Assembly (NCBI GenBank): GCA_028278345.1
Contig: JANQEL010000247.1
Coordinates: 1-45,184 of the forward strand
Source: Myxococcota bacterium
GTDB taxonomy: Bacteria; Myxococcota_A; UBA9160; UBA4427
Direction of reading: 5' to 3'
Length of the DNA stretch: 45,184 nt
Shown: positions 15,515 to 24,456 of the stretch, piece by piece
How the letters are laid out: every line of letters begins with the position of its first letter
How positions within the stretch are numbered: the stretch's first letter is position 1
Notes under the pieces: generated by a model
The model's input: only the letters and a program-made list of their open reading frames with translations
Database searches by the model: none
What the model was told of the DNA's origin: nothing
Program-made: the position numbers and the translations under genes

Positions 15515-17703
15515 AACGAAACCGAAGGTCCCTCGGCGCCCTGTTCGGCGCAGCGATCCTGATGATCGCTGCAATGCCCGCAGGTGCGGTCAGTTCCGCA
15601 GGCGGAACGAATACGTGGACGAACTATCTCGACCACGCCTACGTGTATTCGTCCGCGCGACCCGAAGCGTTGCGCGCGCGTCTCGATGCGTACGGGCGAA
15701 ATGTCGGTGTCACGCTCTCCGACTACATCGTCGAGCGCTACGGCGACGCGAGTCTCGAACTCGGTGAGAACGAACAGCGCCGCAAGGCCATCGCCTATCT
15801 CCTGCAGTATCTCACGAGTGGCGATTCGGAAGACATCGGCACGGCGGTGCGCTCGATCGAAGAGCTCGAAGACGAACTCGAGCGACACGAGAACCGCTAC
15901 TGGTACCACTACATCCGCGCCCAGCAGGCCCTGCACCAGGGCGACGTCGAGAGCTTCAGCGACGAGATCTTCGAGCTGTGGGTCGAGGTGATCTCCGAAC
16001 TCGAGACACCCTTCGATACCTACAAGTCGCTCTCGCTCGAGAGTGCCGCGACTTCGGGCTTCGTGACGACGCTTCCCTATCTCTACGAGAACGTGGCGCG
16101 CATCATCCTGATCCGCAGCCAGACGTTGGGGATCGATCAGAGCCTCGACGCGCTCTCGGGTCTGGTGGCCATGCTCGAAGACGGGCGCGTGGGGGCCTTC
16201 CCCGAGATCATCCCCGCGGCGCACTCCTCTTCCGAGTACGTCTCGCACATCGTCGAGCGTCTGCAGGGGCCGGAGAGCGACGGCGGCAGCCTGACCTTCA
16301 CCCTGGCTCTCGTGGCGGCCGAAAGCGCGCATCACGAAGCGAGCCGCCTGCTCGCCGAAGAGGGCTTCAGTGAAGCCACGATCGAGGCGACGCGCGTTTC
16401 GATGGGCGCCTACCGCAAGGCCCTGCGCCACGCGGTGACGCTGCAGGGGCAGAGCGCGGTCTACGTCCGCGTGCTGCGCGAGATGGGCGAAGTCTACGCA
16501 GCGGGCCAGCGCCTGGGCGTCGATCCGCCGGTCGAGCTGCCCTTCGGTGTCGCGGAGGCGATCGAGGTCTACGCCGCAATGCACCGCGACCGGGGTCTCG
16601 CCTGGCAACAGCACGGCTATCAGGAACTCGCGCAGGAAACCTACGTGAACGCCCTGCACGCCATGTGGCAGGAGATCCAGGAGGTGAGCCTCAACGCCGC
16701 CGAGTTCGAACTCAGTCGCATCGACGAAGCCAAGCCCGAGTTCGCTTCCGAGCGTGTCAACGCGGCCCTCGGTCGTTACGGCGACTACCTCGCGCTCTTC
16801 GATCGCTTTGCCACGCCGGCCGGTGCCGATGCGGTGCCCGACTCCGCCTACTTCGGCGCCTATCTCGCCCAGCGCGGGACGGGTGCTGCGGCGCTCCGCA
16901 TGGGGGGCGACAATCCGAATGCGGATCAGATCGGGCTCGCGATTGCGTCGTTTACCCGGGCGATCGATCTCTATCCCTTCGATCGCCATCTGTGGGGAGG
17001 CCTCGCCGCCACCCTCGAACGCAACGGGCGCGAAGCCGAGTACCTCGACATCGTGAAGCCGACCGCGCAGAAGGTGAGCCGCTCGAGCTACGTCGATCGC
17101 TGGGTGCGCGGGCACGAACCGCGGGCCCTCGAGATCGAGGCCTACCGCGACGCGGTGGGGAACGACCTCGCGATCATGTACTTCGGCTTTGCGGACGACA
17201 AGAGCCTCGAAGACCTGCAGGGCGAACTCGCCGCCATGCGCGACGCGCGAAGCGGTGTAGAAGATCGCATCGCGGCGCTTTCGGGAGAACGCGAAACGCT
17301 CGTCGCGCAGCGCACTGAAGCGCTGCGCGCGAGTGATCCGATCAACGCAGAGCTGCCCGCCGTTTCGGGCGCGCCTCCGGGTGAAGAGACGGGGCTGATC
17401 AGCGAGATCGATCGCGAGCTCCGCTCCCTCGGTAGCCAGCGCGATCGCCTCGACGAGCAGTTGATGGGACGCGCCAAGGCTCTCGAACTCTACGAGGACG
17501 CGTTGGTGGGCGACGGCTTCCTCGAAGAGCTGGCGGCCCAGCGCGATCAGCCCGTCCACGCGCTCGTGCGCAGGCTCTACTACGAAGACGAATCAGAATC
17601 GCGCTTCGGCAACCGCGAGTTCATTCGCAGCGTGCCGCGCGAAACCCGAGACACGACCCCGTTCAGAGAGGGCCGCCCGGCCTACGACAGGAGGCAACCC
17701 TGA
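15511..17703 (+). CDS. Large exported helical (TPR-like) protein of the Ton/Tol-like operon
   Basis: This 730-residue protein has a signal peptide (about 1-26, ending MPAGAVSS). A mostly alpha-helical body follows, with helix-turn-helix spacing like tetratricopeptide repeats (for example near DQIGLAIASFTRAIDLYP and WGGLAATLERNG). A predicted coiled coil lies at about 560-660 (SLEDLQGELAAMRD and later Arg/Glu-rich heptads). It is rich in Glu and Ala. The start ATG 15511 overlaps the upstream stop (ATGA); the stop shares one base with the next ATG (TGATG). As the largest periplasmic part of the operon it may be the scaffold or effector driven by the channel. No named family is claimed. Confidence 0.78.
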   Translation: MKRNRRSLGALFGAAILMIAAMPAGAVSSAGGTNTWTNYLDHAYVYSSARPEALRARLDAYGRNVGVTLSDYIVERYGDASLELGENEQRRKAIAYLLQYLTSGDSEDIGTAVRSIEELEDELERHENRYWYHYIRAQQALHQGDVESFSDEIFELWVEVISELETPFDTYKSLSLESAATSGFVTTLPYLYENVARIILIRSQTLGIDQSLDALSGLVAMLEDGRVGAFPEIIPAAHSSSEYVSHIVERLQGPESDGGSLTFTLALVAAESAHHEASRLLAEEGFSEATIEATRVSMGAYRKALRHAVTLQGQSAVYVRVLREMGEVYAAGQRLGVDPPVELPFGVAEAIEVYAAMHRDRGLAWQQHGYQELAQETYVNALHAMWQEIQEVSLNAAEFELSRIDEAKPEFASERVNAALGRYGDYLALFDRFATPAGADAVPDSAYFGAYLAQRGTGAAALRMGGDNPNADQIGLAIASFTRAIDLYPFDRHLWGGLAATLERNGREAEYLDIVKPTAQKVSRSSYVDRWVRGHEPRALEIEAYRDAVGNDLAIMYFGFADDKSLEDLQGELAAMRDARSGVEDRIAALSGERETLVAQRTEALRASDPINAELPAVSGAPPGEETGLISEIDRELRSLGSQRDRLDEQLMGRAKALELYEDALVGDGFLEELAAQRDQPVHALVRRLYYEDESESRFGNREFIRSVPRETRDTTPFREGRPAYDRRQP

Positions 17704-18299
17704 TGTCGAATCGACAATCGATCCACAAGCGTGGGCTTACCCGCATCGCGGCCCTGCTCGCGACACTTCCACTGAGTGGCCTGCTCGGCTGCCAATCCCT
17801 CGGCATCGACGGCGATCGCATCGCGCGCTTCTTCGGCGGCGGAAGCGATCCGCGCACGCTGCCCGAAATCATCGAGCCGCGTGTCTTCCTGGGTGGTGAA
17901 GCGCTGGCCCAGAAGAAGAACCGCATCCGCCGCGTGCACGCCGATCTCGTTCATCTCTTCGTGGGTTATCAGCGCGTCGAGCGCCAACTCAAGACGGGTG
18001 ATCAAGCGCAGCTCGAAGGCTTCATCCGGCCCTACATCGAAGGCCAGGCGGCGGCGCTGATCTCCGGCTTGGATCAGCCGTGGAACCCCGACCTGCGCCT
18101 GCTCGAAGCGAACCTGCTGTTTGCTGCGGGTGCGCTCTACGGCGCGATGGGGGACGAGGACGAAGTCGCCGGCGTGGCGAATACGATCGAGGATCGCTTC
18201 GCGGGCTACGAGAGCCTGCTGGTCGAGTACCCGATTGGTGAAACCCAGACCCTCGAGAACGCGGTGGCTGGCCTTCGCGGCAGCATCGCTGCGCTGTAG
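17703..18299 (+). CDS. Small lipoprotein of the Ton/Tol-like operon
   Basis: This 198-residue predicted lipoprotein has a basic start and hydrophobic stretch ending in the lipobox LSGLLGC (Cys30). A helical body follows, with segments such as RVHADLVHLFVGYQRVERQL and LRLLEANLLFAAGALYGAMG that look like repeat helices. The family is not recognised. It follows the large exported protein with a one-base overlap, so the two are probably made in balance and may contact each other. By position it could be the Pal-like outer-membrane anchor of this system, but it has no OmpA-type peptidoglycan-binding motif. Confidence 0.75.
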   Translation: MSNRQSIHKRGLTRIAALLATLPLSGLLGCQSLGIDGDRIARFFGGGSDPRTLPEIIEPRVFLGGEALAQKKNRIRRVHADLVHLFVGYQRVERQLKTGDQAQLEGFIRPYIEGQAAALISGLDQPWNPDLRLLEANLLFAAGALYGAMGDEDEVAGVANTIEDRFAGYESLLVEYPIGETQTLENAVAGLRGSIAAL

Positions 18300-18329
18300 C
18301 GCGCAGCTCGAAATCAAGGAGGAGATTCG

Positions 18330-18866
18330 ATGACTCTCGACTACATCCTGGCCGGCATTGCGAGCTTCGTCTCGTTACTCGTTCTCTGGGTGCCGCTCGC
18401 GCGCGGCATGAACCTCTTCCTGCGCGCGCGCGTGGCGACCCGCCGGGTCGGAGGCGACGAACTCGCCCAGGTGCGTGAAGGCGCGGTGGAAGCCGACGCC
18501 CAGGCCCTCGCCCTGCTCTTCGAGCGTGTCGAAAGCGAATCGCAGAGCGATACGCAGGACCCGGTCGGTGCGGCGTTCATTCGCGATGCTTCGCGCCAAT
18601 ACGTCGTGAACGAATACGAGAGCCGCTACGCGGATCCGATCGCGATGTACGCCAACATCCTGCCGCCGATCGGCTTCGTGGGGACGACAATCGGCCTGAT
18701 GGTGCTCTTCGTGTCGATGCACGTCGCCAACGATTCGCTGCAGCTCTCGGCGCTGGCCCTCGCGCTCTCGTCGAGCATCTTCGCGCTGATCGGCTACGCG
18801 ATCCTCGAGGGTTTGCGGATCCACCTCTACGGTCGCCTGCAGCGCTGCCTCGACGCGGTCGGCTGA
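18330..18866 (+). CDS. MotA/TolQ/ExbB-family proton channel protein
   Basis: This 178-residue protein has an N-terminal membrane helix (about 5-30), a cytoplasmic helical region (about 40-105) and two helices that pair. These are ANILPPIGFVGTTIGLMVLF (about 109-130) and LALALSSSIFALIGYAILEG (about 142-165). The PPIGFVGTTIG segment and the small-residue third helix are typical of TolQ/ExbB/MotA proteins, which form a pentamer around an ExbD-type dimer. It is shorter than ExbB. A strong AAGGAGGAG lies upstream of ATG 18330, 30 bases after the lipoprotein stop. It ends the operon, with an intrinsic terminator about 100 bases downstream. Confidence 0.82.
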   Translation: MTLDYILAGIASFVSLLVLWVPLARGMNLFLRARVATRRVGGDELAQVREGAVEADAQALALLFERVESESQSDTQDPVGAAFIRDASRQYVVNEYESRYADPIAMYANILPPIGFVGTTIGLMVLFVSMHVANDSLQLSALALALSSSIFALIGYAILEGLRIHLYGRLQRCLDAVG

Positions 18867-18962
18867 AGCAGGAAGAACAGACCGAATAGTCCAGACAGGA
18901 GACACGCAAGCGGGCCGCAGCGATGGCTGCCCGTATGCGAGTCCTTCATGGCTCCAACACGA

Positions 18963-18993
18963 CGGGGTCCGGCGCGCAGCCGGGCCCCGTTTT
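18963..18993 (+). terminator. Intrinsic terminator of the Ton/Tol-like operon
   Basis: An 11-bp stem (CGGGGTCCGGC with GCCGGGCCCCG, one G-T wobble) around the loop GCGCA is followed directly by TTTTC. It lies after the MotA/TolQ/ExbB gene and before the CoA-transferase gene, marking the operon end. Confidence 0.85.
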
Positions 18994-19074
18994 CATTATG
19001 CTCGTCGACCGCTTCACGCAGGCCGGTCGTCCGACAGGCCTCGTCCCTTCCCACCCGCCTCCACGGAGTCACCC

Positions 19075-20313
19075 ATGAGCCACAGTCAGGCCCCCCTTGC
19101 GGGCGTTCGCGTCATCGAAAGTTCCATGCTCGGTCCCGCGGCGATCACCACCCATCTCGCCGACCTCGGTGCCGACGTCATCAAGATCGAGCCCCCCGCC
19201 GGCGACTACGTGCGCGACATGACGTGGCCCATCATCAATGGCGTGTCGTTGCTGCACCTCCACGTCAATCGCGGCAAGAAGAGCGTGACCCTCGATCTCA
19301 AGGTGCCCGAAGCCGTGGAGATCTATCGCGAGCTCGTGAAGGACGCCGACATCGTGATCGAAGCCATGCGCCCGGGGGCGCTTGCGCGCCGTGGTCTCGG
19401 CTATGAGGATCTCAAGAAGATCAACCCGAAGATCGTCTTCATCAACATCTCGGGCTATGGCATGACGGGTCCCTACCGGAACCTGGCCTCGCACGGCATC
19501 GCGTACGACACCTGGGCGGGAATCGTGAACCCCTCCTACGACGAAGACGGCTTCTGTTACATCCCCGAGCACGCTTCGGTCGGCATGCACGCCGGCCCGA
19601 TGTTCGGCGCCCTCGGTGTGCTGGCCGGCGTGATTCGCGCGCGCGAAACCGGCGAAGGCTGCATGATGGAGGTCGGCCAGTCCGATGCCGCCGCCTACAT
19701 GGACTGGTATCGCAGTGAATCGTGGCTCGCCTACGAACGCCCCGAAGACGAAGTGACGGGCAACAAGTCGGACGACTACGTGCGCCGCGCGCCGGGAACC
19801 GCGGGCATGAAGGAAGGCGTGCGCTACCAGATGTACGAATCGAGCGACGGGCACGTGCTCTTCATGGCGAGCGAGCAGGCCTTCTGGAAGAACTTCTGCG
19901 AGGGCGTCGGCCGGATGGATCTCTTCGAGAAGTGGCCGGGCAGCAAGTACGCCGATCACGCGCGTGGCAACCGCGAACTGCAGGTCGTGCTGCGCGACAT
20001 CTTCAAGTCGAAGACCTCCGAGGAGTGGATCGAGTTCGGCAACGAAATGAACACGCCGATCGCCCCGGTGAATACGCCCAAGACCATCAAGGACGATCCG
20101 CAGTTCCAGGATCGCTTCCCCCACTATCCGATCGAAGGGCACGGCGCGGAGATGATGCCCTTCCCCGTCAAGGTGATCGGCGAGGAACTCCCCGAACCCA
20201 GCCACGCGCCGACCGTCGGTGAACACACCGAGCAGGTGCTGGGCAACCTGCTGGGCTACGACGCCGACAAGATCGCGGCGCTGCGCGACGCCGGCACCTT
20301 CGGAAAGAGCTGA
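19075..20313 (+). CDS. CaiB/BaiF-type (family III) CoA-transferase
   Basis: This 412-residue family III CoA-transferase-like protein has the usual start VRVIESSMLGPAAITTHLAD, then LGADVIKIEPP and NRGKKSVTLDL. In AMACR and FRC a catalytic Asp sits in a segment such as GHDINYLALSG. Here the matching stretch reads SHGIAYDTWAG (139-149), so the Asp position seems to be Gly with an Asp four residues later. Either the alignment shifts or the chemistry differs. It should move CoA between acids or act on an acyl-CoA. ATG 19075 has GGAG upstream. The SDR gene begins 10 bases after its stop, so the two are likely one operon. Confidence 0.87.
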   Translation: MSHSQAPLAGVRVIESSMLGPAAITTHLADLGADVIKIEPPAGDYVRDMTWPIINGVSLLHLHVNRGKKSVTLDLKVPEAVEIYRELVKDADIVIEAMRPGALARRGLGYEDLKKINPKIVFINISGYGMTGPYRNLASHGIAYDTWAGIVNPSYDEDGFCYIPEHASVGMHAGPMFGALGVLAGVIRARETGEGCMMEVGQSDAAAYMDWYRSESWLAYERPEDEVTGNKSDDYVRRAPGTAGMKEGVRYQMYESSDGHVLFMASEQAFWKNFCEGVGRMDLFEKWPGSKYADHARGNRELQVVLRDIFKSKTSEEWIEFGNEMNTPIAPVNTPKTIKDDPQFQDRFPHYPIEGHGAEMMPFPVKVIGEELPEPSHAPTVGEHTEQVLGNLLGYDADKIAALRDAGTFGKS

Positions 20314-20323
20314 GCCGCCAGAC

Positions 20324-21073
20324 ATGTCGCGGCTTGCGAACCGCAGCATCCTGGTCGTCGGCGCATCGTCGGGGATCGGGCTCGCGGCCGCGCAGGCGTT
20401 CGCGCGAGAAGGGGCGCGCGTCGCCCTCGCTGCGCGACGGCGCGAGCGGCTCGAAGACGCTGTGAAGGAGATCGGTGAGCGCACCCTCGCAGTCGTCTGC
20501 GACGCGTGCGACATCGGAGCGTGTCGCCGAGCCGTGGCGAAGACCGCCGAGGCCTTCGACGGCATCAGCGACCTCGTCTACACCGCGGGCATCGCGAAGG
20601 TGACACCGCTGGCCGAGGCGAGCGCCGACGACTTCCGTGAGATCTTCGACGTGAACGTGCTCGGGCCGAGCAACGTCACCCAGGCCGCCCTGCCCCATCT
20701 CGCGCGAGCCCGCGGTCGCGCGCTCTACGTCTCTTCGATCATCACCGACGACCACCCGCCGCGCCGCGGCATGGGGATGTACTCGACCACCAAGGCAGCG
20801 CTGAATCGCCTGGTCGAGTGCTGGCAGAGCGAAGAGCCCGCGGTCTCGTTCACGCGTGTCTCGGTCGGCGACACCCTCGCAACGGAGTTCGCGAGCGATT
20901 GGGACCTGAAGGAGATCATGCCCTACGTCGAGGAGTGGAACGCGCGGGGCTACCTGGCGGGCCGCTACATGACCCCCGAAGACGTGGCCCTCCACCTCGT
21001 CGGCCTGCTCGAGGGACCCGAGGGCGTTCCCGTCTCCTACATCACGCCGCGTCTTCCGGATCCCGAATCATAG
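20324..21073 (+). CDS. SDR-family oxidoreductase
   Basis: This 249-residue classical short-chain dehydrogenase/reductase has the cofactor motif GASSGIG at 13-19, an ARR segment suggesting NADP(H), and the catalytic Ser137/138 with YSTTK (Tyr153, Lys157). It should oxidise or reduce an alcohol/ketone, perhaps of an acyl-CoA or steroid given the CoA-transferase gene just before it. ATG 20324 is chosen for length and the Rossmann start. Its end overlaps the convergent cytochrome gene by six bases. The substrate cannot be told from sequence. Confidence 0.87.
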   Translation: MSRLANRSILVVGASSGIGLAAAQAFAREGARVALAARRRERLEDAVKEIGERTLAVVCDACDIGACRRAVAKTAEAFDGISDLVYTAGIAKVTPLAEASADDFREIFDVNVLGPSNVTQAALPHLARARGRALYVSSIITDDHPPRRGMGMYSTTKAALNRLVECWQSEEPAVSFTRVSVGDTLATEFASDWDLKEIMPYVEEWNARGYLAGRYMTPEDVALHLVGLLEGPEGVPVSYITPRLPDPES

Positions 21074-22018
21074 GGGCGGGGGCGCGGCGACAGCGGGAAG
21101 CGACGATGCAGCCTCCGGGCCGTCGATCAATCGGCGATGGATCGCCGAAAGCTCGGGGTCCGTCATGCCGGCATAGCTCGGCCACGGCATGAAGACGGGA
21201 TCGAGCCTTCGGCCGTCGGGAGTCGTTCCGGTGCGCATCGTCTCGATGAACTCCTCCTCGCTCCAACGCGCCACCGCACTGCCCGGGCTGATGTCGCCGG
21301 GGATGGGCTCGTCGAGGGGCGCGAGCGGGTGTCGCCCACCGGCCAGATCGCTTCGATGACACGTGCCGCAGACGCCGACGTTCACGAGATAGTCGCCGTG
21401 GTCGCGCGCTTCCATCTCGCTGCTTCCGTCTTCGCGCCACGGGCGAACGCGCGGCCCGCGAATCGCAACGTCGGGCGCGAGCCCGAGCACGGTGACGAGC
21501 TTGGTCAGTGGACCGGCGATCCGTGCGGGCGATTCGCGATCGACGGGAGGCAGTGTTCGCATGTAGCGGATGAGCGAGGCGAGGTCCCGATCCGAGAGCG
21601 CGACGTACCACTCGGATGGCATCAGCCACAGGTTTCGTCCTTCGGGATTCTGGGCGTGCCGGATCGCGCGCGCGAGATCCTCGTCGCTGCGCTGCGGTGC
21701 AATCCCGCCCCTGCCCGACGTGAGGTTGGGCGCGTAGAGACGTCCCACCCACGCGTCGTCGGAGACGCGCCGCCCGCCCCAATCAGCCGCGTGGCAGAAG
21801 GTGCATTGGGCAACCGACTCGCCGATGTGGCGCCCGCGCGCGAGGTCGGCGGATGCATCTTCGGCCGCGTGCACCACGTGAACGTCTCGCGGTGGCGAGG
21901 CGCCGTCGAGCAGTTGCGCGCTTCGCCACTCGACGAAGCCCCAGCCCGCCGCGAGTGCCAATGACAACAGGAAGAGCAGAGCGAGGCTCGCGAGGTTCGC
22001 CGAGCCCCTCTTGCCTAC
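21068..22018 (-). CDS. Membrane-anchored di-heme cytochrome c, start codon unclear
   Basis: The product has one N-terminal signal or anchor helix (SLALLFLLSLALAAGWGFV) and two heme c sites, CTFCH and CGTCH, about 170 residues apart. The surrounding MPSEWY and MPWPSY Met residues may be axial ligands. It resembles di-heme cytochromes that pass electrons from periplasmic dehydrogenases to the respiratory chain. No ATG or GTG precedes the anchor near the aminotransferase stop. The position given is the GTA codon overlapping that stop (CTCGTAGG). TTG 21967 would leave only about 13 residues of anchor, and upstream ATGs lie 200 bases inside the previous gene. The start is therefore uncertain; coupling to the upstream gene is likely. 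Confidence 0.82.
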   Translation of the reverse strand, partial: VGKRGSANLASLALLFLLSLALAAGWGFVEWRSAQLLDGASPPRDVHVVHAAEDASADLARGRHIGESVAQCTFCHAADWGGRRVSDDAWVGRLYAPNLTSGRGGIAPQRSDEDLARAIRHAQNPEGRNLWLMPSEWYVALSDRDLASLIRYMRTLPPVDRESPARIAGPLTKLVTVLGLAPDVAIRGPRVRPWREDGSSEMEARDHGDYLVNVGVCGTCHRSDLAGGRHPLAPLDEPIPGDISPGSAVARWSEEEFIETMRTGTTPDGRRLDPVFMPWPSYAGMTDPELSAIHRRLIDGPEAASSLPAVAAPPPL

Positions 22019-24456
22019 GAGGTCGCGCGCTCCGGGATCTGGTGGGAGAGCTGTTCGATCACGTCGAACACGTAGTGATCGCTCGCCTGGACGAAGAGGA
22101 AGCGCGGTGTGGATCGCGCCCCGAAGCGGCTCTTCTCGAGAGGTGCCCCCATCCCCAGATGGACGCGTCGGCGGCCGAGATCGCGCGCGCGTTCGATCAC
22201 GTGACGGAGACATTGGCGATAGAGCCCCTCGCATCGAACGTAGTCGTAGTCCAGTCCGATGACCAGCGGCACGTAGTGATCGTCGCCGGTGTAGCTCACG
22301 ACGATTCCAAGTGGCCCACTCGGCGCGTCGGGGTCGACCGAGGAGAGGGAGAGAATCTCCCAGTCTTCGCTGTTGGCGGCGGCGGAGAAGAATCGACTCG
22401 GCAGGTCGAAGGTATTGAGCGCGAGGCTCTGGCGTTTCACGTTGGTGTAGAGGGCTTCGATCCGCCGCAGATCGAGCGTGGTGGCCGTCTCGCCGTGCTT
22501 CGAGAAGGGCGTCATCAGGTAGTGATCATCGAACGGCTCGACCGACTTGCGCTGGTGCCGTCGCGAGTTGTAGCTGAGGCCGTTGAGGAAGTCGTCGTGG
22601 TCCTTCCAATCCACATCGAGCTCGAAGCTGTCGGGCGCCTTCATCGCGATGAAGCCCTGGTCGCGCAGGTACTGTTCGAATGAAGCGGAAGGTGTTTCGA
22701 GGTCGCGCAACACGACGGTTCCGCAGTCGTACGCCAGCGCGTCCTTCTGGATCTCGGCGAGGAGACGGTCGAGAACCGGCAGCGTGTCGGGATCGCCGGG
22801 CTCGCCCAGCTCGGGGTCGAGGTAGAGGTGATTGCCTTCGGTCAGCAGGCAGCCCATGGCGAAGACGCGGTGAGTGAGGTGGTGGGGGTCGCTCTCGCGC
22901 ATGCGCTCGACTTCCGCCGAGACCTCGGGCGGGGCGAGCATGTCGGCCTTCCAGAGGCCGGCGGTGCAGAAGGTGGCCGCGTGGATCTCCCCTTCGGGAC
23001 CGATGACGCGGTAGTAGCGGAAGCTCCAACGCTGCTCGAGTTCAGGGGCGTTGCGAAAGCACGCCTCGAGAAAGGACAGGCCGCTGGCGGTGTAGTTGCC
23101 GCGATCGCCGAGGAGCCGATCCCACTCGCGAGCGTCCAGTTCGTCGATACTGTCGGCGCACTCGACCCGCATGGCCCGAGGCCTCGGTTCGGCCGAGGCG
23201 ACCGGCGGCTGAATGCGCGCCCCCTCGCCCTTTGACGCTGGCGCGCCGCGCTCGCGATCGAGCAAGGCGAGATGTCGGGCAAGGGAGTCGACCATCTCCT
23301 CGATATCGCGCGCTCCGTGGTGAAGCGTCAGCGTGAAGCGAACCCCGGAGCGCTTGACCGGGACCGCGGGGAATTGGGCGACGTTGGCGAAGTGGCCGTC
23401 GTCCATCATGCCGCGCACGACACGCTGGGCTTCGTGGGGGAGCCCCACTTCGACGAACTGAACGGGAGCGCGCGGATCGGAGGGAACGACGAGGCCGGCG
23501 TCGTCGAGCGCGCGTTTGCAGACGCGCGACAGCTCGAGGTGTCGGGCCTGGAGCGCGTCGATCTCGGGAGACATGTGGATGCGGGCGGAAGCCAGCGCTG
23601 CACCCAGCATCGGCGGTTGCATCGGGCCCGAAAACAAGAGCGTGGCACCGCAGGTGCGAACGCGGCGGCGGGTCTCCTTGTCGGGGAGCACGATGGCGCC
23701 ACCCCCGGCACCGAACGCCTTGCAGAGGCTCGTGGTGACGACCATCTGGTGGTGCAGCGGGGCCTCGCTGAGCGCGTACCCGCGGCCATTCGGCCCGCAC
23801 CAGCTCATTCCGTGCGCATCGTCGACGTAGAGGCGCATCGCTTCGTGGCGTTCGAGCAGCGCGCGGAAATCCGCCATCGGCGCGAGATCGCCGAACATGC
23901 TGCAGACACCATCGACGAGGTACCAGACACGTTCGTGTGTCTTCGTGAGATCGCAAACCCGCTCTTCGAGCTGCGCGAGATCGTGATGGCGGACCAACTC
24001 CACGTGCGATCCCGCGCTGCGTAGCAGCGTCGCTGCCATCTGCACGCTGTTGTGAACGTGATGGTCGAGCAGGACGGCGTCGCGGGGCGAGACCAGGACC
24101 GGAAGCGCGGACAGGTGTCCCAACGTGGTCGAGGGCGCCACGATGGTCTCGGCGCCGAAGACGTGGGTCAGCCTCTCCTCGAGTTCGATGTACGCCGGCG
24201 CCGAGACGTAGACGCGCGACGAGCAGAACTGTGATCCGTAGCGGCGTACACCTTCCACGACGCCCTCGATGATGCGCGGATCGAGCTCCAGACCCAGATA
24301 GCTGCACGAAGAGAAGTTGACGAGGGAGCGCCCCTCGAGCTGGATGGTGCGTCCGTGAAGCTGCTCGTCCTCGGCGGTGTGGTGCACCACGCCGGCATCG
24401 ATGGCACTCGTGACCATCTCGTCGAGGAGTCCAATGTGATCGTCGGATTCGTTCAT
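22015..24456 (-). CDS. PLP alpha-oxoamine synthase fused to a GNAT-like acyltransferase domain
   Basis: This 813-residue two-domain protein carries a fold-type I PLP enzyme at 1-400. The SSCSYLGLELDPR start, the DDAHG motif (212-216) and the PLP Lys246 in TTSLCKAFGAGGG mark the alpha-oxoamine synthase group (KBL, AONS, ALAS, SPT), which joins an amino acid to an acyl-CoA. A linker at about 400-428 leads to a C-terminal GNAT/BioF2-like domain (about 430-813) with the basic SYNSRRHQRKSVEPF segment and a RVHLGMGAP motif. It could make an N-acylated amino-ketone, such as a lipid head group or signal. ATG 24456 has AGGAG upstream. The cytochrome c gene overlaps its stop. Confidence 0.87.
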   Translation of the reverse strand: MNESDDHIGLLDEMVTSAIDAGVVHHTAEDEQLHGRTIQLEGRSLVNFSSCSYLGLELDPRIIEGVVEGVRRYGSQFCSSRVYVSAPAYIELEERLTHVFGAETIVAPSTTLGHLSALPVLVSPRDAVLLDHHVHNSVQMAATLLRSAGSHVELVRHHDLAQLEERVCDLTKTHERVWYLVDGVCSMFGDLAPMADFRALLERHEAMRLYVDDAHGMSWCGPNGRGYALSEAPLHHQMVVTTSLCKAFGAGGGAIVLPDKETRRRVRTCGATLLFSGPMQPPMLGAALASARIHMSPEIDALQARHLELSRVCKRALDDAGLVVPSDPRAPVQFVEVGLPHEAQRVVRGMMDDGHFANVAQFPAVPVKRSGVRFTLTLHHGARDIEEMVDSLARHLALLDRERGAPASKGEGARIQPPVASAEPRPRAMRVECADSIDELDAREWDRLLGDRGNYTASGLSFLEACFRNAPELEQRWSFRYYRVIGPEGEIHAATFCTAGLWKADMLAPPEVSAEVERMRESDPHHLTHRVFAMGCLLTEGNHLYLDPELGEPGDPDTLPVLDRLLAEIQKDALAYDCGTVVLRDLETPSASFEQYLRDQGFIAMKAPDSFELDVDWKDHDDFLNGLSYNSRRHQRKSVEPFDDHYLMTPFSKHGETATTLDLRRIEALYTNVKRQSLALNTFDLPSRFFSAAANSEDWEILSLSSVDPDAPSGPLGIVVSYTGDDHYVPLVIGLDYDYVRCEGLYRQCLRHVIERARDLGRRRVHLGMGAPLEKSRFGARSTPRFLFVQASDHYVFDVIEQLSHQIPERATS

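Noticed and set aside
15358..17559. A 733-residue open frame antisense to the large exported protein
   Set aside because: Long antisense frames are expected at this GC content. The plus-strand frame has a signal peptide and operon overlaps; the antisense one has neither.
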